From Minisyncoccota bacterium (GTDB lineage Bacteria > Patescibacteriota > Minisyncoccia > Moranbacterales > UBA2206): a DNA stretch of 45,333 nt. Below, in pieces: positions 16,518-26,249 of this stretch. The first letter of the stretch is position 1, and the number at the start of each line of letters is the position of its first letter. The stretch lies in assembly GCA_031291955.1 (NCBI GenBank), contig JARLIA010000010.1:1-45333 (forward strand), given 5' to 3'. The notes under the pieces were generated by a model. It was not told the DNA's origin. It ran no database searches and saw only the letters and a list, made by a program, of their open reading frames with translations. Position numbers and translations under genes: made by a program.

Positions 16518-17786
16518 ATGCGCGAATGGCCAATAACAAAAAGAATCAATAAAGAACCGGAAGAAAATAAAGATGAAGAAAGGGAAGTGGATAACGTGAT
16601 CAAATACCAGTTGCTTATGAATACTTTCTATGAAAGATACAGACTGAATAATGGGAATGATGAGCAGTGCGCCAAGGATAAAGAGATGATTGAAATTATG
16701 GAATTTTTTCAGAAAAGTTTGGATGATTTTATGGATAGGGGGTTAAGAGAAAAAAACTTTTTTTACAACAATCGGCAAGAATTCGATAACGTGCTTCAAA
16801 AAGCGTTACTTTTGTTTTCAAGACACAATAATTTACTCAAGGATCAAAAATTAAAAGACCAGTCAATCAATACTTTTTCAAAAACGCTGGATTTATTTGA
16901 GGAAAACTCTTTTGAATCCAAGCAGATAATAGTTCTCGCGGCCAATTTAGCGGGCGCGGAGAAGCTTCGAGACAAAATTGATAGTCTTATTGTAAAAAAT
17001 AGAGATTTAGGAAATGAAGAAAGGGTAAATCATTTGGAATATATTCGTTCATTCATCACGCCCAATGACGACAAAGTTGCGATTTTAAATTTGCAAAAAT
17101 TTTATCAGGAAAATATCAAGTTTGAAGAATACAAAGTCAACGAAAAAATGAACGCGAGGGATGTGGAGCTTTTGGAATCCTTGATTGGCAAAAACCAAAA
17201 AGTTTTGGAAATGGGTTGTGGGACGGGACGATTGATAACGGAATTGGCCAAAGACGGATATGACGCGGCTGGTTATGATTTCACGGAACGGCATGTGAAA
17301 ATTACAAAAGAAGAAATAGAAAAATCAGGGAATGTTGCCAAAGTATTCCAGGGCGACTGGCACAGGAACGCGCTGGCGGACGAAAATTTGGACGCGGTTT
17401 ATTCTTTGGGCCGGAATATTCTTCACGACTATTCCATCGTTGATCAGGCGCAACTTTTTCGGGAAGCCAACCGGATTTTGAAGCCGGGCGGGCGGTTTAT
17501 TTTTGATATTCCCGATCGCGAGGCGGGTGGATATCAAAAAATGGTCGGGGAATACGCCGAAGAAATGAAACGGCGGGGCATCCGGAATTTCCGCTACGGC
17601 ACGATTTATGACAGTCCGGACGGGGAAAATTTCGCCACCCGCTACGCTTATTCGCCGGACGACATTGAAGAGCTGGCCAGATTGGCCGGATTCAAAATTG
17701 TCAAAGTTGAAAAACGCGAACTGGAAACTAGTGAAGGCGACGAGAATTTATATTATGTTTTGGAAAAAAATAAAGTTGATTTATGA
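16518..17786 (+). CDS. SAM-dependent methyltransferase with long helical N-terminal region
   Basis: KVLEMGCGTGRLITELAKDGYDAAGYDFTERHVKITKEEI...DAVYSLGRNILHD...RILKPGGRFIFDIPD. Confidence 0.85.
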   Translation: MREWPITKRINKEPEENKDEEREVDNVIKYQLLMNTFYERYRLNNGNDEQCAKDKEMIEIMEFFQKSLDDFMDRGLREKNFFYNNRQEFDNVLQKALLLFSRHNNLLKDQKLKDQSINTFSKTLDLFEENSFESKQIIVLAANLAGAEKLRDKIDSLIVKNRDLGNEERVNHLEYIRSFITPNDDKVAILNLQKFYQENIKFEEYKVNEKMNARDVELLESLIGKNQKVLEMGCGTGRLITELAKDGYDAAGYDFTERHVKITKEEIEKSGNVAKVFQGDWHRNALADENLDAVYSLGRNILHDYSIVDQAQLFREANRILKPGGRFIFDIPDREAGGYQKMVGEYAEEMKRRGIRNFRYGTIYDSPDGENFATRYAYSPDDIEELARLAGFKIVKVEKRELETSEGDENLYYVLEKNKVDL

Positions 17787-18070
17787 AAACCCTAAAATCC
17801 CTTCTCTCTCAAAGAAAAGAAATCAAATTGGCGCCAGCGGCTCTCACCGACAAGGATATTTTTTATATTTTTCGCCGGGTGGTAAAAGAAGAGTTTGGCG
17901 CGCTTGGGGCGTCAAAGTTCCAGGCGGATTATTTCAAAAATAAAACCATTTTCATAAAAAGCGAAAGTTCTGTTTGGGCGGCTGAGTTGTTTTCCAATCG
18001 GAGCCGGATTGTGCGGAAGCTAAACGCCGAGCTGGGCGAAGGAGTGATCAGGGAAATTAAATTAAAATAG
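17783..18070 (+). CDS. DUF721/DciA-like protein
   Basis: KNKTIFIKSESSVWAAELFSNRSRIVRKLNAELGEGVIREIKLK pattern. Confidence 0.65.
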   Translation: MKTLKSLLSQRKEIKLAPAALTDKDIFYIFRRVVKEEFGALGASKFQADYFKNKTIFIKSESSVWAAELFSNRSRIVRKLNAELGEGVIREIKLK

Positions 18071-18094
18071 CGTAGCGCATAGCGCGTAACGCAA

Positions 18095-18129
18095 AATCAA
18101 AAAACGGGCTGACGCCCGTTTTTTTGATT
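18095..18129. terminator. Bidirectional terminator between convergent genes
   Basis: AATCAAAAAACGGGC-tgac-GCCCGTTTTTTTGATT. Confidence 0.85.
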
Positions 18130-20767
18130 AGTTACCGTTGCCATTACTGCTACTGGAGTTTCCGCCGACGTTGGTGATGACGTGGATGTCGGTGTTGGCC
18201 GAGTCGCCATCATCATCGACCACGGTGGCGCCAATGTCCAGGGTGGTTGATTTTTGGTCATCGGGAATTTGGTAGGTGTAGGTGAAGGAGTTGTCATTGC
18301 TTCTGGAATAAATAGCAGTGCCATTAATTGAAATGGTGGCGGAGAGGATGCCGTTAGACGAGTCGATATTGAGTTTGATTGGAATGGTTGAATCGGTGAT
18401 GGTGTCGCCGTCCGAGGGCGAGTCGATGCTGACACTCGGCTTATTGCTGTTGGACCCGCCGTTTCCAAAATCACTGTCCTGGCAAGGGATGGTTGGCACG
18501 GCGTCCCCGGAAGTGTGGTTGTCCTTCAAATATTTTTGGATGGCTTTTTCCCAGCCGTTAAATTGAGGATCATTTGAAGGATTGCTCGGCGGCGGGCCGA
18601 GCGGGTTATCCTTATCGATATAATAGAGAATGCTGTGAGCGTCCACGAAGCTTTTTTTGTCGGAGCCGTCCGGGCAGGAATCATTGGCCAGGCAATAGTC
18701 GCCCTTGTTGTCGCCGTGAGAAATTTTGCAGACTTTGACATCCTTCATTTTCATGGAAAGTTGGCCGTCGAGCACGGGAACTCCGGTTTTTTGGGGAGAA
18801 TATTCAGGAAATTGCTGAACGGTGGAATTTTGGAGGGCGGCGGCCATAAATTCGTGCCAAATGGGAGCGGCCACAAAGACTCCGTCCGCGCCAGCTACCA
18901 AAGAAGAGTTGTCGTTGTTTCCGGCCCAGACGCCGGTGACGAGAGACGGCGTGTAGCCGATGGTCCAACCGTCCCGAAAATCATTGGTAGTGCCGGTCTT
19001 GACCGCCACTGGCCGGTCAGAAAAATTGAGCGGACCATTGGCGCCAAAAGTCGGGGCGCGAAGAGCATTGTTATCTAAAATAGAATCCAACATCGCCACA
19101 TATTTTTGGTCCACTACCTTGGTGCCAGAATTGGACTGGTATTGTTCCAGGGTTTTTCCGCCACTGTCTTGCACTTGCAAAATGGCCACGGTTGGATGAT
19201 GGATACCGCCGGTGGCGAAAGTGGAATAAGCGTTCACATGATCCAAAAGCGTTACTTCGCCGCCGCCCAAAACTAGAGACAATCCATAATTTTTCGGATT
19301 GTTTAGGGTGGTGATGCCCATTTTGTGAGCCATATCAATGGAGGCGTTGACGCCGGCCAGATACAAAGTTTTTACGGCCGGGACGTTCAGTGATTGGGCC
19401 AGGGCGTTTTTCATTTGCAAGAGCCCACGATTTTTGTCATCGTAGTTTTTCGGATCATACGTTTGATTGGTGTCAGTGGAGAAATTGGTGTCAACATCCC
19501 AAAGTTGGGTTTCGGGAGTGAAGCCTTTTGTAAAAGCAGTCAGATAGACATAGGGCTTGAAGGAGGAGCCTGGCTGGCGGGCGGCGGTGGCAACGTTGAA
19601 ATTGCCTTCGAACTTGCAATTGGCACCAGGGGTGCAACCAGCTGGCTCGGAACTGCCGAAATAATTTTTGGAACCGACCATGGCCAGAATTTGTCCGGTG
19701 TTGGGATCCATTGAGACCAGCGCTTCGTTGTTAGCTTTATATTTCGTGGCGTTGGTTTGGGCGTAATCGTCAATAGCTTTCTCGGCCGCCTGTTGTTTAT
19801 CCCAGTCGAGCGTGGTAATGACGCGGAGTCCGCCATTTTCCACTTCGTCGTCGCCATATTTGGCTTCCAGATATTGCTTAATATACATCACGAAATGCGG
19901 AGCAGACATATTCTGGCTGGGTGGTTTTATCTTGGAAAGCACATCGATTTTTTTGGCGGCTATGGCTTGGGCTTGGGTAATATAACCCAACTTGGCCATC
20001 TGACTGAGCGCGTACTGCTGGCGGGCGAGAAGTTTCTGAGTATTGTTGCCGTAGGGGGAATAGTAAGTCGGCGCCTGCGGGAGCGAGGCCAAGAGAGCTG
20101 CTTCGTCGAGCGTCAGTTGGTTGGCGTGAACGCCGAAAAAAGTCTCCGCCGCCGCTTCGATTCCATAAGCGTTTGAGCCGTAAGGAATTTCATTGAGATA
20201 CATGTCCAAAATTTCGTCCTTGCTATATTTTTGGTCTATTTCGATAGCCAGGATGGCTTCTTTGATTTTTCGTGACAACGTTTTTTGCGAAGTGAGAAGG
20301 GAAATTTTCACCAATTGTTGAGTGATAGTGGAAGCGCCCTGGGCCGCACCCAAATGCAAAACGTCGGCTAGCCCAGCCCGAAAAATGGAAGTTATTTCGA
20401 TGCCGGAATTTGTATAAAAGTTTTGATCTTCAAGGGAGATGGTGGCGTATTTGGCTGAGTCGGGGATATTGGAAAAGGGGATCTCGGTCCGTTTTTCGTC
20501 GCCATGGATCTCGTAGAGCAGATGGGCGCCGGTTCGGTCGTAAATCTTGGTCGATTGGGCTAAGTCCATCTGGCTCAATTTTCCCGGACTGGGAAGGTCG
20601 CGAGAAAACCACGCAAAAACACCGCCGGCCGTCAAAACACCGGCTAGCACAAGCCACAAAAAAATTTTCAAAAACAGCTTCCACTTGAGTTTCAGCCGCC
20701 GCTTTTTGGGCGTTCCGTCGGGGAGATTGTTTTTGGGAGAAAATATTTGCATAAAAAACGCGGGCAA
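18128..20767 (-). CDS. Penicillin-binding protein 1A-type bifunctional transglycosylase/transpeptidase with C-terminal Ig-like extension
   Basis: TISLEDQNFYTNSGIEITSIFRAG, GASTITQQLVKISLLTSQKTLSRKIKEAILAIEIDQKYSKDEILDMYLNEIPYG, PGSSFKPYVYLTAF, VKTGTTNDFRDGWTIGYTP. Confidence 0.95.
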   Translation of the reverse strand: MPAFFMQIFSPKNNLPDGTPKKRRLKLKWKLFLKIFLWLVLAGVLTAGGVFAWFSRDLPSPGKLSQMDLAQSTKIYDRTGAHLLYEIHGDEKRTEIPFSNIPDSAKYATISLEDQNFYTNSGIEITSIFRAGLADVLHLGAAQGASTITQQLVKISLLTSQKTLSRKIKEAILAIEIDQKYSKDEILDMYLNEIPYGSNAYGIEAAAETFFGVHANQLTLDEAALLASLPQAPTYYSPYGNNTQKLLARQQYALSQMAKLGYITQAQAIAAKKIDVLSKIKPPSQNMSAPHFVMYIKQYLEAKYGDDEVENGGLRVITTLDWDKQQAAEKAIDDYAQTNATKYKANNEALVSMDPNTGQILAMVGSKNYFGSSEPAGCTPGANCKFEGNFNVATAARQPGSSFKPYVYLTAFTKGFTPETQLWDVDTNFSTDTNQTYDPKNYDDKNRGLLQMKNALAQSLNVPAVKTLYLAGVNASIDMAHKMGITTLNNPKNYGLSLVLGGGEVTLLDHVNAYSTFATGGIHHPTVAILQVQDSGGKTLEQYQSNSGTKVVDQKYVAMLDSILDNNALRAPTFGANGPLNFSDRPVAVKTGTTNDFRDGWTIGYTPSLVTGVWAGNNDNSSLVAGADGVFVAAPIWHEFMAAALQNSTVQQFPEYSPQKTGVPVLDGQLSMKMKDVKVCKISHGDNKGDYCLANDSCPDGSDKKSFVDAHSILYYIDKDNPLGPPPSNPSNDPQFNGWEKAIQKYLKDNHTSGDAVPTIPCQDSDFGNGGSNSNKPSVSIDSPSDGDTITDSTIPIKLNIDSSNGILSATISINGTAIYSRSNDNSFTYTYQIPDDQKSTTLDIGATVVDDDGDSANTDIHVITNVGGNSSSSNGNGN

Positions 20768-20863
20768 TTAAAGGTGGCTACCAGTTTAGCCGAAAACAAA
20801 AGGTTTGGCAATAGCCATAACAGTGTTTATAATATTATACCCCAAAAAGCCTTTTTCAAAAAA

Positions 20864-21775
20864 TTATTTTTTTACTAACGCCTCAATTATTTTTTTGGCC
20901 ACATTGATCCCAGTGGCCTCTTCGAATCCTTGAAATTGGGCGGAAGTATTAATCTCAATGGCCAAATATTGGTCACCATTTTTGATGAAATCCAATCCGG
21001 CGTAAAAAAGTTTCCCTTTCTGGATTATGGCTTGGCAAGCTTTTTCCAATTTTTGATCTATGGCGAATGGTTCAGCCTTTCCTCCTAGGTAAAGATTGGC
21101 TCTGAAGTCTCCGTTTTGGGAATTCCTTTTTATTCCACCAAGCAGTTCTCCATCTAGACATAGCACGCGATAATCGCTGCCTCTGGCACTTTCGATGTAT
21201 TCTTGAAGGATAAAAGATGATCTTAAGAACGGCACCAGTTCTTTGTCCGCTTTATTTTGATAAATGTTCCGGATAAATTTTTTTAAACTTTCTATTGAGC
21301 CGACAAGCTCCACTTCAGCCCCTCCCGATCCAAACGTTTTTTTGATGACACAAGGGAAGCCACCTACGTATCTAATTCCATCAAGCAACGTCTTCTCACA
21401 AGATACGAGTATGGTTTTTGGAGTTTTAACGCGCGCCCGAGCAAGAAAATGATTGGCAAACATTTTGTCGGAAAAATCGATGGAGGATTGTGTCGGCCAG
21501 GTAAAATAGGTGCTTTTTGAATATAGTTTTTCAAAATAATGGCTCAGGTTGGAATTGGATAGTATCCAGCAGAGCGTGTTTTTATCCAGGACTATCGGGA
21601 GATGTCCGGCTATTTTATAAAGCCCATCTTGCGTCATTGGGACGTCCCGGTGCAAATTGAAACTTTCAAATTCCAAGTTCATTTTTTCCGTCTCCTCTTT
21701 CAGCCGACAAACTCGCTTGTCGGAAGCTGATGAATGGAAGACAATGATCCTTTTCTGATTATTCATTTCCGGCAT
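20864..21775 (-). CDS. RimK-like ATP-grasp ligase 1
   Basis: GGFPCVIKKTFGSGGAEVELV, FILQEYIESARGSDYRVLCLDGELLGGIKRNS, YLAIEINTSAQFQGFEEATGINVAKKI. Confidence 0.85.
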   Translation of the reverse strand: MPEMNNQKRIIVFHSSASDKRVCRLKEETEKMNLEFESFNLHRDVPMTQDGLYKIAGHLPIVLDKNTLCWILSNSNLSHYFEKLYSKSTYFTWPTQSSIDFSDKMFANHFLARARVKTPKTILVSCEKTLLDGIRYVGGFPCVIKKTFGSGGAEVELVGSIESLKKFIRNIYQNKADKELVPFLRSSFILQEYIESARGSDYRVLCLDGELLGGIKRNSQNGDFRANLYLGGKAEPFAIDQKLEKACQAIIQKGKLFYAGLDFIKNGDQYLAIEINTSAQFQGFEEATGINVAKKIIEALVKK

Positions 21776-21779
21776 TTAA

Positions 21780-22658
21780 TTATTTATGTTTCTTGCCGTA
21801 TAGGCTGACAGCGCGTTCGATGATGTATTTGGCCGGGTTTAGACCGGTGATTCTTTTGAAGGCCTGCCATTGAGGAGAGATATTGACCTCGATGACATAC
21901 CACCGCTTTTTATTTTTCGCCCAAGCCAGGTCGACCCCAGCGACTTCGTAGCGCATGATTTTGGCGGCGTTCCGGGCTAATTTTTTGGTTTCAGGCGTCA
22001 GTTTGAATTTTTCCACCCTTGATCCCAGAGAAGCGTTTGAGCGGCAGTCGCCGTCCAGGAGGTGTCTTTTTATTCCCCCCAGCGGTTTGCCGTTGACCAC
22101 GAATACACGCACGTCCCACTCTATTTCAAGCCGCTCTTGGATGAGAAAATCTTCCGTGGCGCTGTGTAGGAAATCAGCCAGTTCTTTCTTGTCATTAATT
22201 ATCCGAACGTCTCGGCCTTTTGATCCGTCCGCCGGTTTGACGATAGCCGGAAAAAAATTATCAGAGATGAGTTCTAGGTTTTTAAAATTGGGGATTTGAT
22301 AGGTTTTTGGATAGGGGAGATTGTTTCTTGTCAGTCGAACGCCTTCGGCGAATTTGCTGTTAATGTAATTGTCGGAGACGCAACTCTCAATAACGATTTT
22401 ACCGCGCAATCGGAGCTCCTCGATAAAAATTCTGGAGTTAGCCATGTTTTTGGAGAATGACCGGAAAAGATAAATATCAAAATCGAAGAGATCCGCGATG
22501 GTCGGAGTGCTGGCACTGAAAGTCCCATCTTCTATTTTAAGGATGAAATCACGCGTGGTTGAAAAAGCATAGCCGTGGTCATTAGCGATTATTTCATCGA
22601 TCAAGTCTTGGGACAGCTCGCTTATTTTGGAGCTTACAATCAGGAACTTGAGGTGCAT
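21780..22658 (-). CDS. RimK-like ATP-grasp ligase 2
   Basis: FFPAIVKPADGSKGRDVRII, FLIQERLEIEWDVRVFVVNGKPLGGIKRHLLDGDCRSN, WYVIEVNISPQWQAFKRITGLN. Confidence 0.85.
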   Translation of the reverse strand: MHLKFLIVSSKISELSQDLIDEIIANDHGYAFSTTRDFILKIEDGTFSASTPTIADLFDFDIYLFRSFSKNMANSRIFIEELRLRGKIVIESCVSDNYINSKFAEGVRLTRNNLPYPKTYQIPNFKNLELISDNFFPAIVKPADGSKGRDVRIINDKKELADFLHSATEDFLIQERLEIEWDVRVFVVNGKPLGGIKRHLLDGDCRSNASLGSRVEKFKLTPETKKLARNAAKIMRYEVAGVDLAWAKNKKRWYVIEVNISPQWQAFKRITGLNPAKYIIERAVSLYGKKHK

Positions 22659-22662
22659 AAGC

Positions 22663-23658
22663 TTAAGAGAATAAATAATTTATCAAGTTCGGAACGAGAT
22701 GAGCCGCTATCCCGTGGGTAGGATTGCTGTGGAACAATATGTCCGGGTACGTGCCGTTTATCTCGATCACGACCCCGCCGTTTTCATTCGGGTCGATTGC
22801 AATATCTCGGGAAATTATATCTATTCCGACGATTGGCAGTCCTAAGCTCTTGGATATTTCTCGGCTCATTTCCAGAAAATAAGGATGGACTTCTTTCGTG
22901 GCATCAATATATTCCCCCCCGTCGAATCCGCTAAAACAGAGTGGAATACTTTCGCTCTTCGGCAAGATCGACTCCATCTCATATCCAGCCGAGGCCAGAA
23001 ATCTTTCTGTTTTTCCGGATATTTTTATTTTTTTCAATTTACCGCCGGGCCTTCTTTCTTTATTGGTGGCATTTTCCATGGTGATGAGTTCTTTGATGGT
23101 ATTTTTCCCGTTTCCAGAAACGAAGGCGGGGAGATTTTTCATAACAGCATATGATCCGTCGGCTACGTACGTTATTCGGTAATAATCACCCAGAATATGT
23201 TTTTCGATAATAACCTTATCGTCGAATTTCAAGGCCGACTGGATGGAATCTAAAAGCAAATCTTTGTCATTGATATTGATTGTTATGCCTTTCCCTTCTG
23301 CCGCGCTCAGTGGTTTGGCGACCAATGGAAAGGAAAGTTCTTTGATGACGTAGTCGACATTTTCAGGACCGCTTATTGTTTTGCTCGGAGGTACTGGATA
23401 TCCCAACTCTTTCAGGAATTTTTTCGCGAGCTGTTTATTTCTGGCTATTCTCATTCCCACTGGATTGGTTTTTGAAGTAAGGGAGGTGTCCAGCCATACA
23501 TTTTTGTCGTCCTTTTTTAAAATAAGGATTCTTTTGTCGGGGAAGACCTGGTATACTTCTATGTCTTGACTGAGGGCATATTTGAGGATCGCTCGGGTAG
23601 TTCCCTTCAGATTCTTTATATTTTCAGCAGACATTTTTATAAAATGTTTTGTAAACAT
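22663..23658 (-). CDS. ATP-grasp ligase 3 (cyanophycin-synthetase/GshAB-like pattern)
   Basis: LSFPLVAKPLSAAEGKGITININDKDLL, IIEKHILGDYYRITYVADGSYAVMKNLPAFVSGNGKNTIKELI, VVIEINGTYPDILFHSNPT. Confidence 0.85.
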   Translation of the reverse strand: MFTKHFIKMSAENIKNLKGTTRAILKYALSQDIEVYQVFPDKRILILKKDDKNVWLDTSLTSKTNPVGMRIARNKQLAKKFLKELGYPVPPSKTISGPENVDYVIKELSFPLVAKPLSAAEGKGITININDKDLLLDSIQSALKFDDKVIIEKHILGDYYRITYVADGSYAVMKNLPAFVSGNGKNTIKELITMENATNKERRPGGKLKKIKISGKTERFLASAGYEMESILPKSESIPLCFSGFDGGEYIDATKEVHPYFLEMSREISKSLGLPIVGIDIISRDIAIDPNENGGVVIEINGTYPDILFHSNPTHGIAAHLVPNLINYLFS

Positions 23659-23661
23659 AAT

Positions 23662-25068
23662 TTATTTGGCTACATCAATTAAAAATTTACCCAAATTTCT
23701 CCGACCGATGAGGGCGCTCTTTTTTAGCTCCTGCCTTTCTACAATATTAACTTGAGTGGCCATCTCTATGTTGTCCAAAATTATTTTTATGGAAATTTTA
23801 GGCCGCACAGATATGCCATTTGAAGAATATACCACAGTGATATCCGCCAAGTCGGGATGTTGCCCGAGATATTTTTTCCGCAAGCTATCTTCCACTTGCT
23901 TTGCTTCTTCGCGGTTGAACTCCGCGGGGATATCCAGCGAATTGAAAAAAGAGATGACATCTGCAAAACCGAGCTCTTTGGCAATATCCGTGTCGATTGA
24001 GGTAGAATATGCCCCCGTGTCAATCTTGGCATCTATCTCCACTTCCTTTCCGTCTTTCCCAATCAGCTTTACTTTCTCAGCCGTCCCAATCAATTTTTTT
24101 CCGGAAATATATTCCAACTCTTCCTCGATTTCGCCGCCGAAAAGGTCCATGCCGACTCGGACGCCGCGCTCAATTGATTTTATTTTTAGGCTAACAACCT
24201 TTTCCAGACGTTCTTTGAGACCAGAGAGATTGGCGATCTGGATGGAAAGTCCCGGCCGGGCGTTCAGTTCGAAAAAAACCGGTCCGCGTTCGCGGTCGAT
24301 GGCGATGTCGGCGCCCAAGAATCCCAGGCCTGAAATTTCCTGGGCCCGGACGGCTAATCGCAAAATATCTTTCCAATAGGGGATTTTGATTCCAGAAAGG
24401 AGAAGGCGAGTATCGGGGACATATTCAATAATTTTGCTTTTATTCACAACGGCCGTGGTTGTGGTGCCGGTGGCGAGATCGATGCCGACGCCAAGGGCGC
24501 CCTGCTGCAGATTGGCCTTGCCGCCGGATTCTTTGGTGGGGAGACGGAGCATCGCCATCACGGGAACTTTATTGAAAACGATAACCCGGATATCCGGGAT
24601 ACCCTTGAAAGCGTAGGGCTTGAAAAGTTTCAGAAGCTGGAGCCGTTCTTCGAAAAAAGCGATATCGGGCGTTCCGGAAAGAGAATATGCGCCGTCGATG
24701 ATGTTTCGGATGTGGCTCTTGAGATCTTCCACGGTGATGATCGAGCGATCGGCTTTCACCCAAGCGTCGGCGCGGCCCTTTTTGTGGCTATAAACTACCA
24801 AGATTCCTTCACCGCCGAAACCGCGGTTTGGTTTCAAGGCGAAGCTATCCGGCAATTTTGACCAATCGAACTTTTCCAATTGGTCGAGATCTTTGATTTT
24901 AGCGATGAGCTTCGGGACTGGTAAGTTGTTTTTGGCCAAAACTTTTTTGCTCAAGAGCTTGTCATCAGCCAAGCGCTTAGCGCGCGACAAATTGAAAGGA
25001 CGGATGAAATCCAAATTGCGGGCGTTCATGCCGAGAATTTTTTTGCTATTGCGAAGATAGTTGAACAT
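23662..25068 (-). CDS. Alpha-L-glutamate-ligase-like ATP-grasp fused to a C-terminal retropepsin-like (Zn_protease/RimB-type) domain
   Basis: SFALKPNRGFGGEGILVVYSHKKG, FLGADIAIDRERGPVFFELNARPGLSIQIANLSGL, then IGKDGKEVEIDAKIDTGAYSTSIDTDIAKELG and LIGRRNLGKFLIDV. Confidence 0.85.
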   Translation of the reverse strand: MFNYLRNSKKILGMNARNLDFIRPFNLSRAKRLADDKLLSKKVLAKNNLPVPKLIAKIKDLDQLEKFDWSKLPDSFALKPNRGFGGEGILVVYSHKKGRADAWVKADRSIITVEDLKSHIRNIIDGAYSLSGTPDIAFFEERLQLLKLFKPYAFKGIPDIRVIVFNKVPVMAMLRLPTKESGGKANLQQGALGVGIDLATGTTTTAVVNKSKIIEYVPDTRLLLSGIKIPYWKDILRLAVRAQEISGLGFLGADIAIDRERGPVFFELNARPGLSIQIANLSGLKERLEKVVSLKIKSIERGVRVGMDLFGGEIEEELEYISGKKLIGTAEKVKLIGKDGKEVEIDAKIDTGAYSTSIDTDIAKELGFADVISFFNSLDIPAEFNREEAKQVEDSLRKKYLGQHPDLADITVVYSSNGISVRPKISIKIILDNIEMATQVNIVERQELKKSALIGRRNLGKFLIDVAK

Positions 25069-25069
25069 T

Positions 25070-25744
25070 CTACATTTTCTTAATCACTTCCCGAAACCGG
25101 AAATATTCACTGATGCGGAGTCCCGTCCATTTGCCCAAGATGACGTTTATCGGCAAAGTAAGAAGTACCACCCAGGGATGAAGGGCGATGAATTGGACAA
25201 AACTGACGGAGCCGGCGATAAAATAGCCGATAATCGAAATAATCAGAGTTTCAATGGCCAGTATGATGGCTACACGGTCACCCTTTTCAATTTGGACGGT
25301 CACGAATTTTTCTACCAGCGTAATCATGATGAGGATAGGGAAAATGGAAACAGCTGCCAGTCCTGTTCGGCGGAGATCGCCGCCGATAGTCAGTACGCCT
25401 AAAATGAAAATGGCAACAATGGTAAGCATGATGGCCACTCGCGGAAGATAGAGGAGGCGGAAAGGTTTTAGAACGAAGCGCATCAGCATGCCGCTCAAGA
25501 TGACGGCCGCGAAAATTGCAACGCCGTATTTCAGACCATTGGTCGCCAAAAAAGCGAAAGTGATGATGAGTGGAGTATAAATTCCAAAAGCTTTGATGCC
25601 GGCCACTTGGCGCAAAAAGGCGATGAGAGTGGCAATAATCGGCAAAATCAAAAGCAAAATCACCGTGTCAAAAGGCACGCCGGCGCGGATAAAAAAGTAG
25701 ATGATGGAACTGACGTAAAGATGTTGGCCGGGTAGATATTGCAT
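25070..25744 (-). CDS. 7TM membrane protein of the type paired with alpha-L-glutamate-ligase-like proteins
   Basis: Multi-TM: LLLILPIIATLIAFLRQVAGIKAFGIYTPLIITFAFLATNGLKYGVAIFAAVILSGMLMRFVLKPFRLLYLPRVAIML. Confidence 0.75.
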   Translation of the reverse strand: MQYLPGQHLYVSSIIYFFIRAGVPFDTVILLLILPIIATLIAFLRQVAGIKAFGIYTPLIITFAFLATNGLKYGVAIFAAVILSGMLMRFVLKPFRLLYLPRVAIMLTIVAIFILGVLTIGGDLRRTGLAAVSIFPILIMITLVEKFVTVQIEKGDRVAIILAIETLIISIIGYFIAGSVSFVQFIALHPWVVLLTLPINVILGKWTGLRISEYFRFREVIKKM

Positions 25745-25748
25745 AAAA

Positions 25749-26249
25749 TTATTTTAGATTATTCATTTTCCGGCTGTTGAGATGGCAGAGCGCGATCGCA
25801 ATCGCATCAGCCGTGTCGTCGGGGCGCGGAAGTTCGGCCAGGTTCATGATGCTTTTGGTCATGAGCTGGATTTGTTTTTTTTCCGCCCGCCCGTAGCCAG
25901 TGAGCGCTTGTTTCACCTGGAGGGGTGTGTAACTGGCAATCCTAACATTATTTTGCCGGAGTGTCAAGAGGACTGCTCCGCGGGACTGGGCGACGCTGAT
26001 GACCGTTTTTTGGTTCTTGAAAAAGAAAAGTTCCTCAATGGCAGCTTCGGCCGGCCGGTATTTTTTGATGATTTCAACAAGATCATTGCATATTTCACAA
26101 AGCCGGTTTTCGGGGCTATTCCCCTTGTCTGTGCTGATGTGGCCGTAAGCTACCGCCTTGGTCTGTCCACTGTTTTCTTCGACTATGGCCCAGCCGGTGG
26201 TGGCGGTTCCCGGGTCAATTCCAAGCACGCGCAAATTATAAGTTGTCAT
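25749..26249 (-). CDS. ruvC: Holliday junction resolvase RuvC
   Basis: RVLGIDPGTATTGWAIVE, AAIEELFFFKNQKTVISVAQSRGAVLL, QVKQALTGYGRAEKKQIQ, DDTADAIAIALCH; start taken at MTTYNLRV. Confidence 0.95.
   Translation of the reverse strand: MTTYNLRVLGIDPGTATTGWAIVEENSGQTKAVAYGHISTDKGNSPENRLCEICNDLVEIIKKYRPAEAAIEELFFFKNQKTVISVAQSRGAVLLTLRQNNVRIASYTPLQVKQALTGYGRAEKKQIQLMTKSIMNLAELPRPDDTADAIAIALCHLNSRKMNNLK

Noticed and set aside
18635-20176. Plus-strand ORFs of 106-147 aa opposite the PBP gene
   Set aside because: Antisense shadow ORFs of a clearly coding minus-strand gene.
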